DNA of 64,000 bases from Kiritimatiellaeota bacterium B1221 (GCA_029269125.1 JARHXX010000006.1:1-64000); one strand, 5' to 3'. Positions 25,922-36,194 are shown, numbered from the stretch's first letter. Numbers and translations: made by a program. The notes: generated from the letters alone by a model not told the origin.

Positions 25922-26542
25922 TCAGGGAGCCATGAGTAAGTGTCGCGCGCCGGTGAAAATCAACTGAGCGGCAAACGCGGCCAAAAAAAGTCCGGTCAAT
26001 TTACTGAGCACCGCCAACACATCTTTGGGAATATACTTTTCCAGAGCATGGGCGCCCAAATACAACCCGCCTAAGGTCAAAATCGCGCCGCACAGGGCAC
26101 TGAGCCGCAATCCCATTTGCCCCAAAGTCGCCGACTCACTGCCCATCACCAGAATCGCACCAATGGTTCCCGGTCCCACCGCAATCGGGACTGCCAGCGG
26201 CACCACGGAGAGATCTTCCGTATCGGTGGCCGACAGTTGACGTCCCCGCACACTGTCCAGGGCCACCAAAAATAATAAGATACCGGCACCGACCCGGAAC
26301 GAATCCACCGTAATACCGAACAGGCTGAAAATTGTATTCCCGAAGCCAAACAAGCCGATCCCGATCAGCAACATCGCCACCGTCGCTTTGACCGCCAGCC
26401 GCTTCCGCTCCACTTCCGTTTTTTGAGCCGAAAACGAAAGAAAAGCGGAGATGGAAAAAAAGGGAGTTAACAGGAAAAAGAACGTAATCCAGTCACTGAT
26501 AAAATCCCCCCCGGAGGTGGCCGATATAACAGAGGAACTCAT
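25922..26542 (-). CDS. MarC-family integral membrane protein
   Basis: A 206-residue protein with six predicted hydrophobic helices and the family pattern FFFLLTPFFSISAFL, VGAGILLFLVALDS, VPLAVPIAVGPGTIGAILVM. This is the MarC (UPF0056) family, whose function remains unknown despite the historical link to antibiotic resistance. It lies 4 bp downstream of the giant GH2-like gene and is probably read with it. Confidence 0.88.
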   Translation of the reverse strand: MSSSVISATSGGDFISDWITFFFLLTPFFSISAFLSFSAQKTEVERKRLAVKATVAMLLIGIGLFGFGNTIFSLFGITVDSFRVGAGILLFLVALDSVRGRQLSATDTEDLSVVPLAVPIAVGPGTIGAILVMGSESATLGQMGLRLSALCGAILTLGGLYLGAHALEKYIPKDVLAVLSKLTGLFLAAFAAQLIFTGARHLLMAP

Positions 26543-26546
26543 GTGC

Positions 26547-29500
26547 TTACCAACGTTTGAGTTTATAGGGGTTAAACATCGGTTGCGTCAACATATACGG
26601 ATAAGGATCCACATCTCCATGGTCAATGAACAGCTCAGGACCTGTCATTCCTCCCCCTCCCAAGGTATCATACACACGGACCGCAATGGTATTCGGCTGG
26701 TCTGCCCGGATGAGCTCCGCGGGAATCCGGTAACGGCGAATCACCGCATATGCATTTTCAGTTTCCGCACCGGTCATGCCAATACGTTCTCCGTTAAAAT
26801 ATGTTGTATCCATATCATCGACTGCACCCAGCGTCAGATACAGATCCCCCTGCCCGGTCATACTTTCAGGGATGTCGACTTCACAGCGGTACCATGCGAA
26901 TCCATCATAGGGGCGTTTGGAATCGGCGAAGCGCGGGTTTACCGTTGTCACCCCCTGGTTTTCCCACAGACCCGGAACACTCAGCGTCTGCCAACCCTCA
27001 TCATCAAATGCCGGACGGTACCATTTTTCCCGGGCTCCCCGGTTTTTCAGATCAATGGAAAACTTCCATTCGTCCGGTAAATCAATGCGGGCTGTACTGA
27101 AGCCGTCCAAATAGTTTTGGGACAGCGGGGTGAACCCTCCCTCAAGCTGCGTGACCATGTTCGAGACCATGCGCAGCACCTTCCCGTAAATCCGTTTCGA
27201 ACGCTCCGGCGTAACATCGGTGTCCCGGTACTCCACAGGATCGACCGCAACCAGGATATATGCACCGGCACCAGCCTGTTTCACTGAAATCACCGGTGGC
27301 TCCGTCAGCGCAACAACGCCCTGTCCGGATTTCGGTAAAGCATCCCGGCGCTGATCTTTTAAAAAGGCATCCGCATGACTAAGTCCGCGGGCCAGTGCGG
27401 GTTGCTCCAATGGCGTGGTCCGGAAGTACGTCTCCGGATCCGCCAGGGGAATGCCGATCGTTTCTAACGCCTCCGATCCCATCAGAATAACGGTGCCGCC
27501 CTTTGCGGTTACAGCGTCAAAGCCCGTCCGCTGCGACCCGGACACCGGTCCTGCATGGAGCACGATCTTTTGATCACTTTGAATCGAGTTGTTCACCGCT
27601 GACTGCAGTAAAGCATCATCTGTCAACTTCCCGGAAAGTATGATCTGCTGAGGACGACGCGGCTGAAGACCCGCAGCATATCCGAGCAGCTGTTGAAAGA
27701 TACCCGTGGCAACGGGATCCATGCCGATACGCTCCGTCACATCCAGCTGACACAGCAAGATGGTGCCCGCCCCTTCCTTGATTTCTGCCAATGGCGTATA
27801 CTGAAGATCAAATCCGCATTCCAAAAGACTCAGCAGCGGTCCCGCGGCAGGTTTTTCAATCATATACGAGGCGACCACTCCACGGTTGCCCCACTTCCAG
27901 AATTCCTCCGGATATTGTCCCGGGGTTTCTTTACGGTCCTTGGGATAGGGCTCGCTCAAACTGTAAGCCCCCCGCCAATGGCGAAAGTCCCCGGCCTGAA
28001 ATCCTTTCAACACCGGATGTTCACTGTCCACAGGGAATGCGGTCCGTTCCCCGCGGGCATGCATGCGCAACCCGAAATCCTGCAAAGTACGCTGCTCAAA
28101 ACAAACCAGGGTTTTTCCCTGCTCGATCACCTGCGTCAAGATCTCAGGTGGCACATGGGTTTCAACCGAAAGCACATCCTGCCCGATCACATAGACCTGA
28201 CTGTCCGGCAACGGCTGTCCTTCCTGGATCTCTTGATATGATATGCCCAAGCGATCAAAGATCTGAGCTGTATTTCCGGCAGGATCGAACAATCCTAAGG
28301 ACGTGTTGAGCACGGACGGCGGCAATGCCGATTTCGGGAAAACTTCTAAATTAAAGCTCTCCAGATAACGCTGCTCGCGCAGCGGACCGGACCAGGCCGC
28401 CTCCAACCGATAGGCGCTGCGGCTTTTCACCTGCGGAGCATTCACACGGAGATTATAGGTGGCAACGCTCCCGGCGGATGCGTCGACTTCGATCGTCCCC
28501 TCTGCAACTGCGGACTCGTCGGCCAAGTCGATCAAACGCCATGACACGCGGGTGGAGAGATGCTCACGGGCATCATTCACCACCACCAATTGTTTTTCAA
28601 TGGCGTCTCCACTGAACCATGCATGTCCCTTGGCGGTGGTTCCGACTTCATCATCCCCGCCAAAATAGACTAAGACCGGACGCAAATATTTCTGCGTCAT
28701 CTCTCCGACGGCGGTCAGTTCAAGATCTGTTGGAATATGGTGCGTAAACGGTTTCGGGCCAGGTGCAGTCCAGTCTTCGTATTCGAAGTTCACTTTAGGT
28801 CCCTGCCACGGCTCAAACTGACGCCCGTAATATTCAGTATATCGACGGTTATTGGGGGAGAACCCCGTCAAACCATAGCTGCGCCAGTCCTTAAAAAAGG
28901 AGGGCCGCATTGCCAGCATCCCCGAGGTCAGCGGCTCATGCAGACGCAGGCCGTAACCCCAAATATAGGACTGATTCACATTGTATTTATCCGTCCCCGC
29001 TTTCGATTCACGGGTCGCGCCTTCACTGATCAATTGAAGATAATGATCCGACTGCAGCGCATACGCCTCCGGCCCCAGGGTTTCACTGAGGTATTCCGCT
29101 TCCAGCATTTCTGAATAACGGACATCCATATAATTTCCCTGGCGGGCCCGCATCAGATCCAAGGTGTAAACCGGCAGCGAAAGCTCCACAAAGATCATGG
29201 GCTTGTCACCTGTTTCCGCCCACCCGGATAAGGAATCCCCCACTTCCTGCAAGGGGGGCCAGCAGGGATAAAAATTCGACGTGATAAAATCGCCGTAGTT
29301 TCCGCTGGCATGGTTGTATACCAATCGGGAATCATCGATTTGTTTTAACCGGGCAACACTCTCATCCGCATGCTCCCGCTTGTTTCCCAAATTATTCACC
29401 GTGTCCGGGGGCTGATAGCCACTGGCCCAAGTGTGGGGATTCATGTCCCATCCATAACCGAGATAATTGAAGTTCAGGCCGTAAATGAGTAATGAGGGAT

Positions 29501-30860
29501 GATTGCGGTATCGTTTCACCAGGGCCTGCATATGCCGGGTCCACCGCTCCCTTTGTTCAGGCACTTCCCATCCGTAGGCATATACGGGATAAACCGGCAG
29601 AATGACCGGCAAGCCTTTTTCATCCGTCAGTTCCAGAACATCATGATAATATTGTGCCGAACGCCCATCGGAAAAAGTTCCTTCCGACCCCAGCTGAATG
29701 GAATTGAATCCCACCCGTGTCATCGCATCCATTTCCGCTTCCGCGACCTTCCGCGACGCATTGACAAAGGTATCATGGGCATGCGCATGGTAACTGAACA
29801 AATGCAGCGGCTTTCCGTTTAATACGATATCCCGTCCTTCAATCCATACTTCCCGGAAGCCAAAGGTTTCAGGAAAAGTCCGGTCCAGATCACGGGCTCC
29901 CGACCGCAGCCGGGCCACCGCCGTGTACAAATGCGGATGATCCGTATCCCAAAGTTCAGCGTCTTCCCAGGCATGGATCATGGACACAGACTGTCCCGCC
30001 CCGGGCAGCTTCGGTAACGTTTTCTCAAACGTTTTTATCTTTTCCCCGCGGGCTTTATCGAAAACATCCACCACGAAATCCACCTCCCCGTCCGTCGACG
30101 GCTCTCCCGAAATTTTTGCCGTGAATCGGATCGTATTCTGACGGGTCGACGTGGTGATAAACAGATCTTTCAGGGTTGGTCCCGCAGGTTCCACCTGCAG
30201 CCAAACGTCACCGGTAATCCCCCGCAAATGTGCCTTGGCTTTCCGTATCACGGTTTCATCTCCGCCCAGATAAGCTTTAACACTTTTCGATAACAGGGCA
30301 TCGACCCGCACCTGCAGCTCATTCGACTGCCCCTTCGGCTGTAAAAGATCCGTGACGTCCCAACGGATATCCTCACGTTCTGAGATACGCCCCACTTCTT
30401 TTCCATTGAGGTAGACGGTGCCGCTGATCGTCACCCGGTCGAGTTTCAGAAAGACTTGATCGTCCTCTGAGAGCGCCGGACTTTCAAATGTACGCACATA
30501 CCAGGCACTGGGGTATTCCGCCAACTTCTTTCCTTTCCACTGATCCGTCCCGCTCCAGCTTCCCGCTTCAAAATGAGGACTGCCGGTAATTGGAAATTCG
30601 GTGGTGTTCATCCATGAGGAAGGAACCAGTACATACCCAAAATCCTCCGCCGCCGGCGGCTGCTCGGTAATGGATTCAGACAACCCGATTTTCCATACCC
30701 CGTTCAGGCTGTGAGTCCTGCGGAGACCATTATCTAAATGATAACTGCCACTCAGGGAGGAGCTGTACTTTTGTTCTAAATCTATCACATCTGAAAATGC
30801 AGGTGAGAAACCGAACAGGAACCAGGAAACGAAGCAGGAGAGCAGAATCTTTTTCATCAT
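26547..30860 (-). CDS. very large secreted GH2-like protein, catalytic acid/base missing
   Basis: About 1437 residues from the ATG at 30860, which opens a clear signal peptide (MMKKILLSCFVSWFLFGFSPAFS). An N-terminal jelly-roll sugar-binding domain (SLNGVWKI ... VYLNGKEVGRISEREDIRWDVTDLL), an Ig-like domain and a TIM barrel follow. In the barrel the usual GNE acid/base motif is replaced: HPSLLIYGLNFNY stands where HPSVIIWSLGNE is usual. FVELSLP may keep the nucleophile Glu. A glutamine-amidotransferase-like region and a second jelly-roll domain (YFNGERIGM) form the C-terminus. It may bind sugar, or use a different mechanism. A CTATAG site lies at 30992. Confidence 0.82.
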   Translation of the reverse strand: MMKKILLSCFVSWFLFGFSPAFSDVIDLEQKYSSSLSGSYHLDNGLRRTHSLNGVWKIGLSESITEQPPAAEDFGYVLVPSSWMNTTEFPITGSPHFEAGSWSGTDQWKGKKLAEYPSAWYVRTFESPALSEDDQVFLKLDRVTISGTVYLNGKEVGRISEREDIRWDVTDLLQPKGQSNELQVRVDALLSKSVKAYLGGDETVIRKAKAHLRGITGDVWLQVEPAGPTLKDLFITTSTRQNTIRFTAKISGEPSTDGEVDFVVDVFDKARGEKIKTFEKTLPKLPGAGQSVSMIHAWEDAELWDTDHPHLYTAVARLRSGARDLDRTFPETFGFREVWIEGRDIVLNGKPLHLFSYHAHAHDTFVNASRKVAEAEMDAMTRVGFNSIQLGSEGTFSDGRSAQYYHDVLELTDEKGLPVILPVYPVYAYGWEVPEQRERWTRHMQALVKRYRNHPSLLIYGLNFNYLGYGWDMNPHTWASGYQPPDTVNNLGNKREHADESVARLKQIDDSRLVYNHASGNYGDFITSNFYPCWPPLQEVGDSLSGWAETGDKPMIFVELSLPVYTLDLMRARQGNYMDVRYSEMLEAEYLSETLGPEAYALQSDHYLQLISEGATRESKAGTDKYNVNQSYIWGYGLRLHEPLTSGMLAMRPSFFKDWRSYGLTGFSPNNRRYTEYYGRQFEPWQGPKVNFEYEDWTAPGPKPFTHHIPTDLELTAVGEMTQKYLRPVLVYFGGDDEVGTTAKGHAWFSGDAIEKQLVVVNDAREHLSTRVSWRLIDLADESAVAEGTIEVDASAGSVATYNLRVNAPQVKSRSAYRLEAAWSGPLREQRYLESFNLEVFPKSALPPSVLNTSLGLFDPAGNTAQIFDRLGISYQEIQEGQPLPDSQVYVIGQDVLSVETHVPPEILTQVIEQGKTLVCFEQRTLQDFGLRMHARGERTAFPVDSEHPVLKGFQAGDFRHWRGAYSLSEPYPKDRKETPGQYPEEFWKWGNRGVVASYMIEKPAAGPLLSLLECGFDLQYTPLAEIKEGAGTILLCQLDVTERIGMDPVATGIFQQLLGYAAGLQPRRPQQIILSGKLTDDALLQSAVNNSIQSDQKIVLHAGPVSGSQRTGFDAVTAKGGTVILMGSEALETIGIPLADPETYFRTTPLEQPALARGLSHADAFLKDQRRDALPKSGQGVVALTEPPVISVKQAGAGAYILVAVDPVEYRDTDVTPERSKRIYGKVLRMVSNMVTQLEGGFTPLSQNYLDGFSTARIDLPDEWKFSIDLKNRGAREKWYRPAFDDEGWQTLSVPGLWENQGVTTVNPRFADSKRPYDGFAWYRCEVDIPESMTGQGDLYLTLGAVDDMDTTYFNGERIGMTGAETENAYAVIRRYRIPAELIRADQPNTIAVRVYDTLGGGGMTGPELFIDHGDVDPYPYMLTQPMFNPYKLKRW

Positions 30861-30986
30861 AAGAGGGAAAGGACGGGGGTGAATAATAGACATTCGTTAC
30901 GCAGACAACGGCTGTAAAGGTTTTCAGCCATTTATCCACTCGCAGAATCAATATCGGGATTAGATCATTTTAACAATTGCGTTATG

Positions 30987-31003
30987 GAACTCTATAGCAC
31001 TTA
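30987..31003 (-). promoter_or_regulatory. operator-like site upstream of the GH2-like gene
   Basis: Core CTATAG 30992-30997. The minus strand reads TTAAGTGCTATAGAGTTCC. It shares 16 consecutive positions (TTAAGTGCTATAGAGT and beyond) with the site at 24461. Confidence 0.5.
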
Positions 31004-31060
31004 AAATTTATTTACAAACCCTAATCCTCATAATTTGCGACTTTCATTTCTTTCTAGAGG

Positions 31061-32563
31061 TCATTGCAATTCAAGGGTGATAAAACTCACCGCGCGGGGC
31101 GGCAATTCCCCGGAAATGCGCACGAAGGGATTTTGCGGATCAAATTCTGCATCCAAGATCAAAGGCAGCGGCTGCGTCAATTCGTTGATCTCCTCGACAT
31201 AAACCTCCGCATCGCGTTCGTCCTGACTCAGCGAAAACCCTTTTGCAGACCGGACTTTGTCACCGCGCACATAAAATTCAGCCGGAAAAGAGCGGTCCCA
31301 CGATCCGTTGACCACAATAAAAAACAACTTACGGCCATCTTCACTCCGGGTTGCCAGCACCGGGGTGACCGGACCCGAAAATTCGCGAACGCCCTGATAG
31401 GATCCGCGGCCGGTTTGCGTGGCCGTAAACCACGGCGCCACGCCCTCGATTCCCACCACCTTCTCGCCGAGATGCCGGGTAAAATAGTAATACAGCCAGT
31501 ACCGCAGGGTGCGCCGTTCGGGATCCGATGACGAAATAAACCCCATCGACCGGTCGTCCGGTGCAAATAATTCCCAGGCTCCCGCCCCCTCCACCAGGTT
31601 CTCCCTCGCGTAATAGATCAGCCTCACCGCGCAATGGAGTGTTCCGTACACATTCCCCAACCGGGGATGATAACGCCCCCCTTCCTGATCCGGCCCCGGA
31701 CTGTGATGCGCCCATTCGGTGTCGTACTGGGTAACCCTCCGCTCTGGATTATAAGTGTCCAGCAGTTTCTGGTTGGCCAGAATTTCGGTCATGGTTTTGT
31801 AGTTGGCCGCCAACACCACATCCTCAAATGAATTCTCATACGCATTCAGAAAATCGTAATAGTGAGGGGCCACCCAGTCATAGTGCCCCGCCGCCCCTTT
31901 TAAGAGGACATGGTGATCCCAGATTCCGTATTGCACCGCCCGCCACATGGCGATTCCGATCAGGGCCCGGGGCTGTTCAGCCCGTATCGCCTTGCTGACC
32001 GCCACCACATGATCCCGGTAACTTTCGATAGTTGGAAAGGCCGGACGCGACCACGGTTCGTTGGAAATTTCCCAGCGTTTAAATCCATATCCCGAATCCA
32101 CTGAATAACGCACAGCCGCCGCCCAGACCTCCGGGGTCAGTTTTTCACGGGCACCCTGAACCTCCAATTCCAGCACAACATGTTCTTCAGGAATTCCCCA
32201 ACTTTTCGCCATATCGGCTGCGCGGTCAATCGCAGCTTCCACCCCGAAGGCCTCTACCCCCACGGCATAAAACCGTGTCATTGGCAAACGGAGGTCCCGA
32301 ACCGCCTCCTCATAAGCAGCCGTCAGCGTGTAGCCCCCTTCCCGGTTATAAGGCAGACCGGTCCAGCCCCCCAGCCGATGCGCCGACACCCCCAGCACTT
32401 CCCGCGGCACAGGATGCAGAACATCATCCGTCTGCACGCTTACCCGCAAAACCTCCCCCGGCTTCAGACGGTGCTCTAAGCGGTACGCCTCCTCCTCGGC
32501 TCCATAACTGTGCAACATCGAAAACAAAACGGTCCATAATGTGAAATATCGTTTGCGCTGCAT
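31061..32563 (-). CDS. secreted clan GH-A glycoside hydrolase (GH39/GH51-like)
   Basis: About 500 residues. The ATG at 32563 has GGAGG nine bases upstream; an ATG at 32578 supplies that GGAGG and is rejected. A signal peptide ends near HSYGA. The TIM barrel has WEISNEPW, where NE carries the acid/base, and QYDTEWAHH with the nucleophile Glu. A C-terminal beta-domain ends the protein. The family is not certain: GH39 xylosidases and GH51 arabinofuranosidases share this layout. It is downstream of the GH2-like gene's promoter region and has its own CTATAG site at 32706. Confidence 0.75.
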   Translation of the reverse strand: MQRKRYFTLWTVLFSMLHSYGAEEEAYRLEHRLKPGEVLRVSVQTDDVLHPVPREVLGVSAHRLGGWTGLPYNREGGYTLTAAYEEAVRDLRLPMTRFYAVGVEAFGVEAAIDRAADMAKSWGIPEEHVVLELEVQGAREKLTPEVWAAAVRYSVDSGYGFKRWEISNEPWSRPAFPTIESYRDHVVAVSKAIRAEQPRALIGIAMWRAVQYGIWDHHVLLKGAAGHYDWVAPHYYDFLNAYENSFEDVVLAANYKTMTEILANQKLLDTYNPERRVTQYDTEWAHHSPGPDQEGGRYHPRLGNVYGTLHCAVRLIYYARENLVEGAGAWELFAPDDRSMGFISSSDPERRTLRYWLYYYFTRHLGEKVVGIEGVAPWFTATQTGRGSYQGVREFSGPVTPVLATRSEDGRKLFFIVVNGSWDRSFPAEFYVRGDKVRSAKGFSLSQDERDAEVYVEEINELTQPLPLILDAEFDPQNPFVRISGELPPRAVSFITLELQ

Positions 32564-32700
32564 ATCAACGGCCTCCATTCATCGTTTAAAATATAATTTA
32601 AAACTCTTGATCACTGACAACAATGCCATTGCAATTTCCCTCTATTATGAAAGGGATTTTTCTGATAGATATTGTCCTGAATCAAAATTCAAGTATTATG

Positions 32701-32717
32701 GACCTCTATAGCGCATC
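32701..32717 (-). promoter_or_regulatory. operator-like site upstream of the GH-A gene
   Basis: Core CTATAG 32706-32711. The minus strand reads TGCGCTATAGAGGTCCA, close to the sites at 24461 and 30992. It lies about 140 bp before the GH-A start, in the divergent region. Confidence 0.45.
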
Positions 32718-32769
32718 ATAAAAATAATTTCAGAAAAATAGGACATAAATGGTTTGCAGTCTCTCAGAC

Positions 32770-32786
32770 AAGCACTATATAGTTCC
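32770..32786 (+). promoter_or_regulatory. operator-like site upstream of the LamG gene
   Basis: Core CTATAT 32774-32779 with plus-strand context CTATATAGTTCCATA, matching the flank of the site at 30992 read from the other strand. It precedes the plus-strand LamG gene start by about 70 bp. Confidence 0.4.
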
Positions 32787-32846
32787 ATATTGCACACCCT
32801 TTGTGTGCCGTGTATGATTCCACAACCTCAACCATTCGGAATATTG

Positions 32847-33554
32847 ATGAAAAACACATTCAAGATCTTATTATTCGCATGTTTAACCGGAAATGCCATT
32901 GCCTCTGAGTCTCTGGACAAAGGCCTCACCCTGCATCTTTCCTGGAACGATTCGATGGAGGCCAGCACCGCGGCCGGCATCAAAACTCCGACCAAAGATC
33001 AAAGCACCCAATTGGTGGAAGGGAAATCCGGCAAAGGCGTCGAGCTAACCGGCAGCGCCCGCCTTTACTATCCCGGCAAAGACAACTTTAACATTCAGGA
33101 AGGCACCATTGCTTTTTGGGCCAAGCGGAACGCTTCCTGGAAACAGGAAGATGAGGGGTTTATTTTGGTCAAAGCCATCGCAGGAAAAGGCTGGAACCAG
33201 GACAGTTTCTACTTCTCCATCACCCCCCACAATCAAATCCGGGTATGGATCTGGGACCATGAGAAAAAGCAAACCCTATACATGGTTTCTCCCGTCCCTG
33301 CACAAGCCAATGTGTGGTACCACCTGGCCGCAACCTTTACCGATGGCGAAGTCCGCATTTATGTCAACGGTGAAGAAGGGTCTTACACGGGTGACGGCAA
33401 AGGCGACCCCATGATGGTCATGCCCTCCGGAGATGTGAAGCACCTGCAGATCGGATCGGACTACAACCATGCCTTTGAAGGTGTTATGGACGAGTTCCGC
33501 GTTTACAACCGCGTCCTCTCACCGGAAGAAATCAAAGCCCTGTACAACCTTTAA
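32847..33554 (+). CDS. secreted LamG-domain (concanavalin A-like) protein
   Basis: About 235 residues from the ATG at 32847. A signal peptide (MKNTFKILLFACLTGNAIA) precedes a single LamG jelly-roll: LHLSWNDSME, GKSGKGVELTGSARLYYPG, GTIAFWAKRN, WYHLAATFTDGEVRIYVNGE and MDEFRVYNRVLSPEEIKALYN. This is a carbohydrate- or surface-binding fold, so the protein probably works outside the cytoplasmic membrane with the glycosidases. An in-frame earlier start at 32754 is not used. Confidence 0.82.
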   Translation: MKNTFKILLFACLTGNAIASESLDKGLTLHLSWNDSMEASTAAGIKTPTKDQSTQLVEGKSGKGVELTGSARLYYPGKDNFNIQEGTIAFWAKRNASWKQEDEGFILVKAIAGKGWNQDSFYFSITPHNQIRVWIWDHEKKQTLYMVSPVPAQANVWYHLAATFTDGEVRIYVNGEEGSYTGDGKGDPMMVMPSGDVKHLQIGSDYNHAFEGVMDEFRVYNRVLSPEEIKALYNL

Positions 33555-33595
33555 TCCCTTCCCCTATCGGACCCACCTCAATCGGGAGATCTCTC

Positions 33596-34720
33596 ATGAC
33601 AGGAATTGCCGTCATCGGCGCAGGAAACCGTTCCCGCGCACTGGTACAAGAATTACTGAAACTTGCGGAGGAAACTGTAAACGTCCTCAGCATTTATGAT
33701 CCCGACCCTGAGGTGGTACGCCGGGCAAAAGACGCCTGGAACGCCCCTCATGCGGTCCAGGCGGATTCGGCCCTCGCCGCCATGCAAACACCCGGCGTCG
33801 ATTGGGTCATGATCTTTTCCCCCAACTCTTTTCACGCCGAGCACATTCTTCAGGCGTTCGCGGAGAAGAAACATGTCTTCACCGAAAAACCGTTGGCCAC
33901 GTCCATAGAAGACTGCGTGGCCATTCAACAGGCGCACGCCGGCTCCGGCCTGCTGTTTGCCACCGGCTTTGTGCTCCGCTACGCCCCCCTCTATCAGGCC
34001 ATATATAAACTGCTTCGCAGTGGGGATTTCGGCCCCATTATCAGTATTGGCGCATCGGAAAACATCAAACCCGCCCATGGTGGATACATTATGCGCAACT
34101 GGCGCCGCTTCACCGATCAATCCGGCCCCCACGTCCTGGAAAAATGCTGTCACGATCTCGATGTGCTCAATTGGTTCTGTGACGATATCCCTCGTCAGGT
34201 CAGCGCTTTTGGGGGCAACACCGTGTTTATTCCCGAAAACGAACACCTGATGAGCGAATACGGTCAGGAAATGTTTTGTTCCTGGGAGGATCCGCATGCG
34301 GTCGGGTCCCCTTTCACTTCGGAAAAAGACATTATGGACACCATGGGCGCCGTGATGAATTACCGGAACAACATTCAGGTCACCTTTCAGATCACCACCT
34401 CCAACGCCATTCCCGAACGCCGGATGTATATTTCCTGCCTCAAAGGAACCATCATCGGAGAAATCTACACCGGCCACCTGCAATACCGCCGACTGGGGGA
34501 TGCACAGGAAACCGTTGAATCCTATCCCGGTGGCGGACACGGCGGCGGGGACCCCCATATCATGGCCGCGCTGTTAAAGTCGATGCAAACGGGCGAAGCC
34601 CCCCTGTGCAGCGGGGAGGAGGGTCTGCGCAGTGCCATTGCCGCCATTGCGCTCGATCAGGCCGCCCGCGAACAAAAAGTTGTCTCTTTGGATCCCGTCT
34701 GGGAAAAAATTGGACGCTGA
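33596..34720 (+). CDS. Gfo/Idh/MocA family oxidoreductase
   Basis: A 374-residue dehydrogenase. Its Rossmann loop is IGAGNRSRAL, TEKPLATS carries the catalytic Lys, and LEKCCHDLDVLNWFCDD contains a His in the active-site helix. The C-terminal GGGHGGGDPHIMAALL segment is typical of the sugar-oxidising members. It is the third such enzyme in the block. A GGGAGATCTC stretch before the ATG may be its ribosome-binding site. It is followed after 40 bp by the GH63/trehalase-like gene on the same strand. Confidence 0.88.
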   Translation: MTGIAVIGAGNRSRALVQELLKLAEETVNVLSIYDPDPEVVRRAKDAWNAPHAVQADSALAAMQTPGVDWVMIFSPNSFHAEHILQAFAEKKHVFTEKPLATSIEDCVAIQQAHAGSGLLFATGFVLRYAPLYQAIYKLLRSGDFGPIISIGASENIKPAHGGYIMRNWRRFTDQSGPHVLEKCCHDLDVLNWFCDDIPRQVSAFGGNTVFIPENEHLMSEYGQEMFCSWEDPHAVGSPFTSEKDIMDTMGAVMNYRNNIQVTFQITTSNAIPERRMYISCLKGTIIGEIYTGHLQYRRLGDAQETVESYPGGGHGGGDPHIMAALLKSMQTGEAPLCSGEEGLRSAIAAIALDQAAREQKVVSLDPVWEKIGR

Positions 34721-34760
34721 ATCTCCACCCCTACCTACTTAAATACCAGGATAAAACAGA

Positions 34761-36194
34761 ATGGGCACCCATAAACCTCCGCTCGACCGCACGGCCCTTC
34801 CCGAACCCGTTTTTGATGAAAATCCCGAATGGATTGCTTTTTATTGGCGGGCCTGGGAACTCGCCTGGGATCATGTGATCGAAAAAAAGGGGGCACCCGC
34901 CTCGCCTTATATGGACGAAGCGTTTTCAGAAACCACGATCTGGATTTGGGACACCTGTTTCATGGTGCATTTCTGCAAATTTGCCCCCCAGCTTTTTCCC
35001 GGCATCCAGAGCTTTGATAACTTTTATCTGCCACTGCATGATAACATCTCCTCCCCGCTGAAAATTCATCACCCGGACAATCCCCCCCTGTTTGCCTGGA
35101 TTGAATACGCCTACTTTCAATATACCGGTGATCAGGAGCGGATTGCCCGCATCCTCCCCTATCTTCAAAAACATTACGATTTTATCGAACAGTCAAAAGA
35201 AGGTGAAAAGCTTGCCGGAACCGGATGCCCCCTTTCCGCCCAGCGTGAACCGAACGGATACCGGTGGAAAGGCTGCCCCTCCGGCATGGACAACACCCCT
35301 CGCGGACGCGACCGGTATCATGACATCCTCTGGGTGGATCTGCTCGCACAACAGGGACTCGCCGCAAAATACATCTCCCTCCTCGCGAAGCAAATCGGCC
35401 TGACAGCTCTGGCAGAAACGTATCAACACAAACATACGGAACTGAAAGCCCTCGCGCAGAAATATTATTGGAATGAAGAAGACGGCACCTTTTACGACAT
35501 CCTTCGCCGCGACCCGAACCAACAAGTAAAAGTGAAAACGCCCGCGGCCTACTGGGCTTTACTTGCAGACTTTTGCAATCCGGAACAGTCCGCAAAATTG
35601 GCCGCTCTGGCAGAAAATCCTCTCGATGGCTTCGGTGGCGAGATCCCCTGGCCCAGTGTTCCGCCCCAGGACCCGGATTTCGATCCCGACGGATGTTACT
35701 GGCGCGGCGGCGTTTGGCTCCCCATGGTCTACATGGCCACCTGCGCCCTTCGGGAAAGTGGCTATGCGGAAATTGCGGATCCCCTGGCAGAGCGCACACT
35801 CGAACACATGTTTCAGACCTGGAAAGGTTTCGAACCGCATACCATTTGGGAGGCCTATAGCCCAACCCAGCCGGAACCCTCAACCATCAAAACCGAAGAC
35901 AACGGACGATTCGTTCGACCCGATTTCTGCGGTTGGTCTGCTCTCGGCCCCATCTCTCTTCTCATCGAAAGTGTCATCGGTATTCACAGTGCAGACTGTA
36001 GTACCAACACCCTGCACTGGCGTATCCACCGCACAAGTCGTCACGGTATCAACCGCTTCCGTTTTGGCGAAATCGTCTGCGACCTGTTGTATGAAGAGGG
36101 TGAATGTACGGTCACTGCCTCCGCACCCTTTACTTTGATCATCAATGGAACCGCCCACCCCATTCAAGCGGGTTGCCAACAGTTCCGCCCTTAA
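34761..36194 (+). CDS. GH63/trehalase-like (alpha/alpha)6-barrel glycosidase (MGH1-like)
   Basis: A 477-residue protein of the clan GH-G layout. IWIWDTCFM and SGMDNTPRG hold the region where the general acid Asp lies, and YWRGGVWLPM and IWEAYSP hold the region of the general base Glu. No signal peptide is seen, so it is cytoplasmic. It probably hydrolyses an alpha-linked oligosaccharide or glycosylated glycerate; the substrate cannot be chosen from the motifs. It follows the Gfo/Idh gene by 40 bp and precedes the SGNH hydrolase gene by 8 bp, which makes a three-gene unit likely. Confidence 0.82.
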   Translation: MGTHKPPLDRTALPEPVFDENPEWIAFYWRAWELAWDHVIEKKGAPASPYMDEAFSETTIWIWDTCFMVHFCKFAPQLFPGIQSFDNFYLPLHDNISSPLKIHHPDNPPLFAWIEYAYFQYTGDQERIARILPYLQKHYDFIEQSKEGEKLAGTGCPLSAQREPNGYRWKGCPSGMDNTPRGRDRYHDILWVDLLAQQGLAAKYISLLAKQIGLTALAETYQHKHTELKALAQKYYWNEEDGTFYDILRRDPNQQVKVKTPAAYWALLADFCNPEQSAKLAALAENPLDGFGGEIPWPSVPPQDPDFDPDGCYWRGGVWLPMVYMATCALRESGYAEIADPLAERTLEHMFQTWKGFEPHTIWEAYSPTQPEPSTIKTEDNGRFVRPDFCGWSALGPISLLIESVIGIHSADCSTNTLHWRIHRTSRHGINRFRFGEIVCDLLYEEGECTVTASAPFTLIINGTAHPIQAGCQQFRP

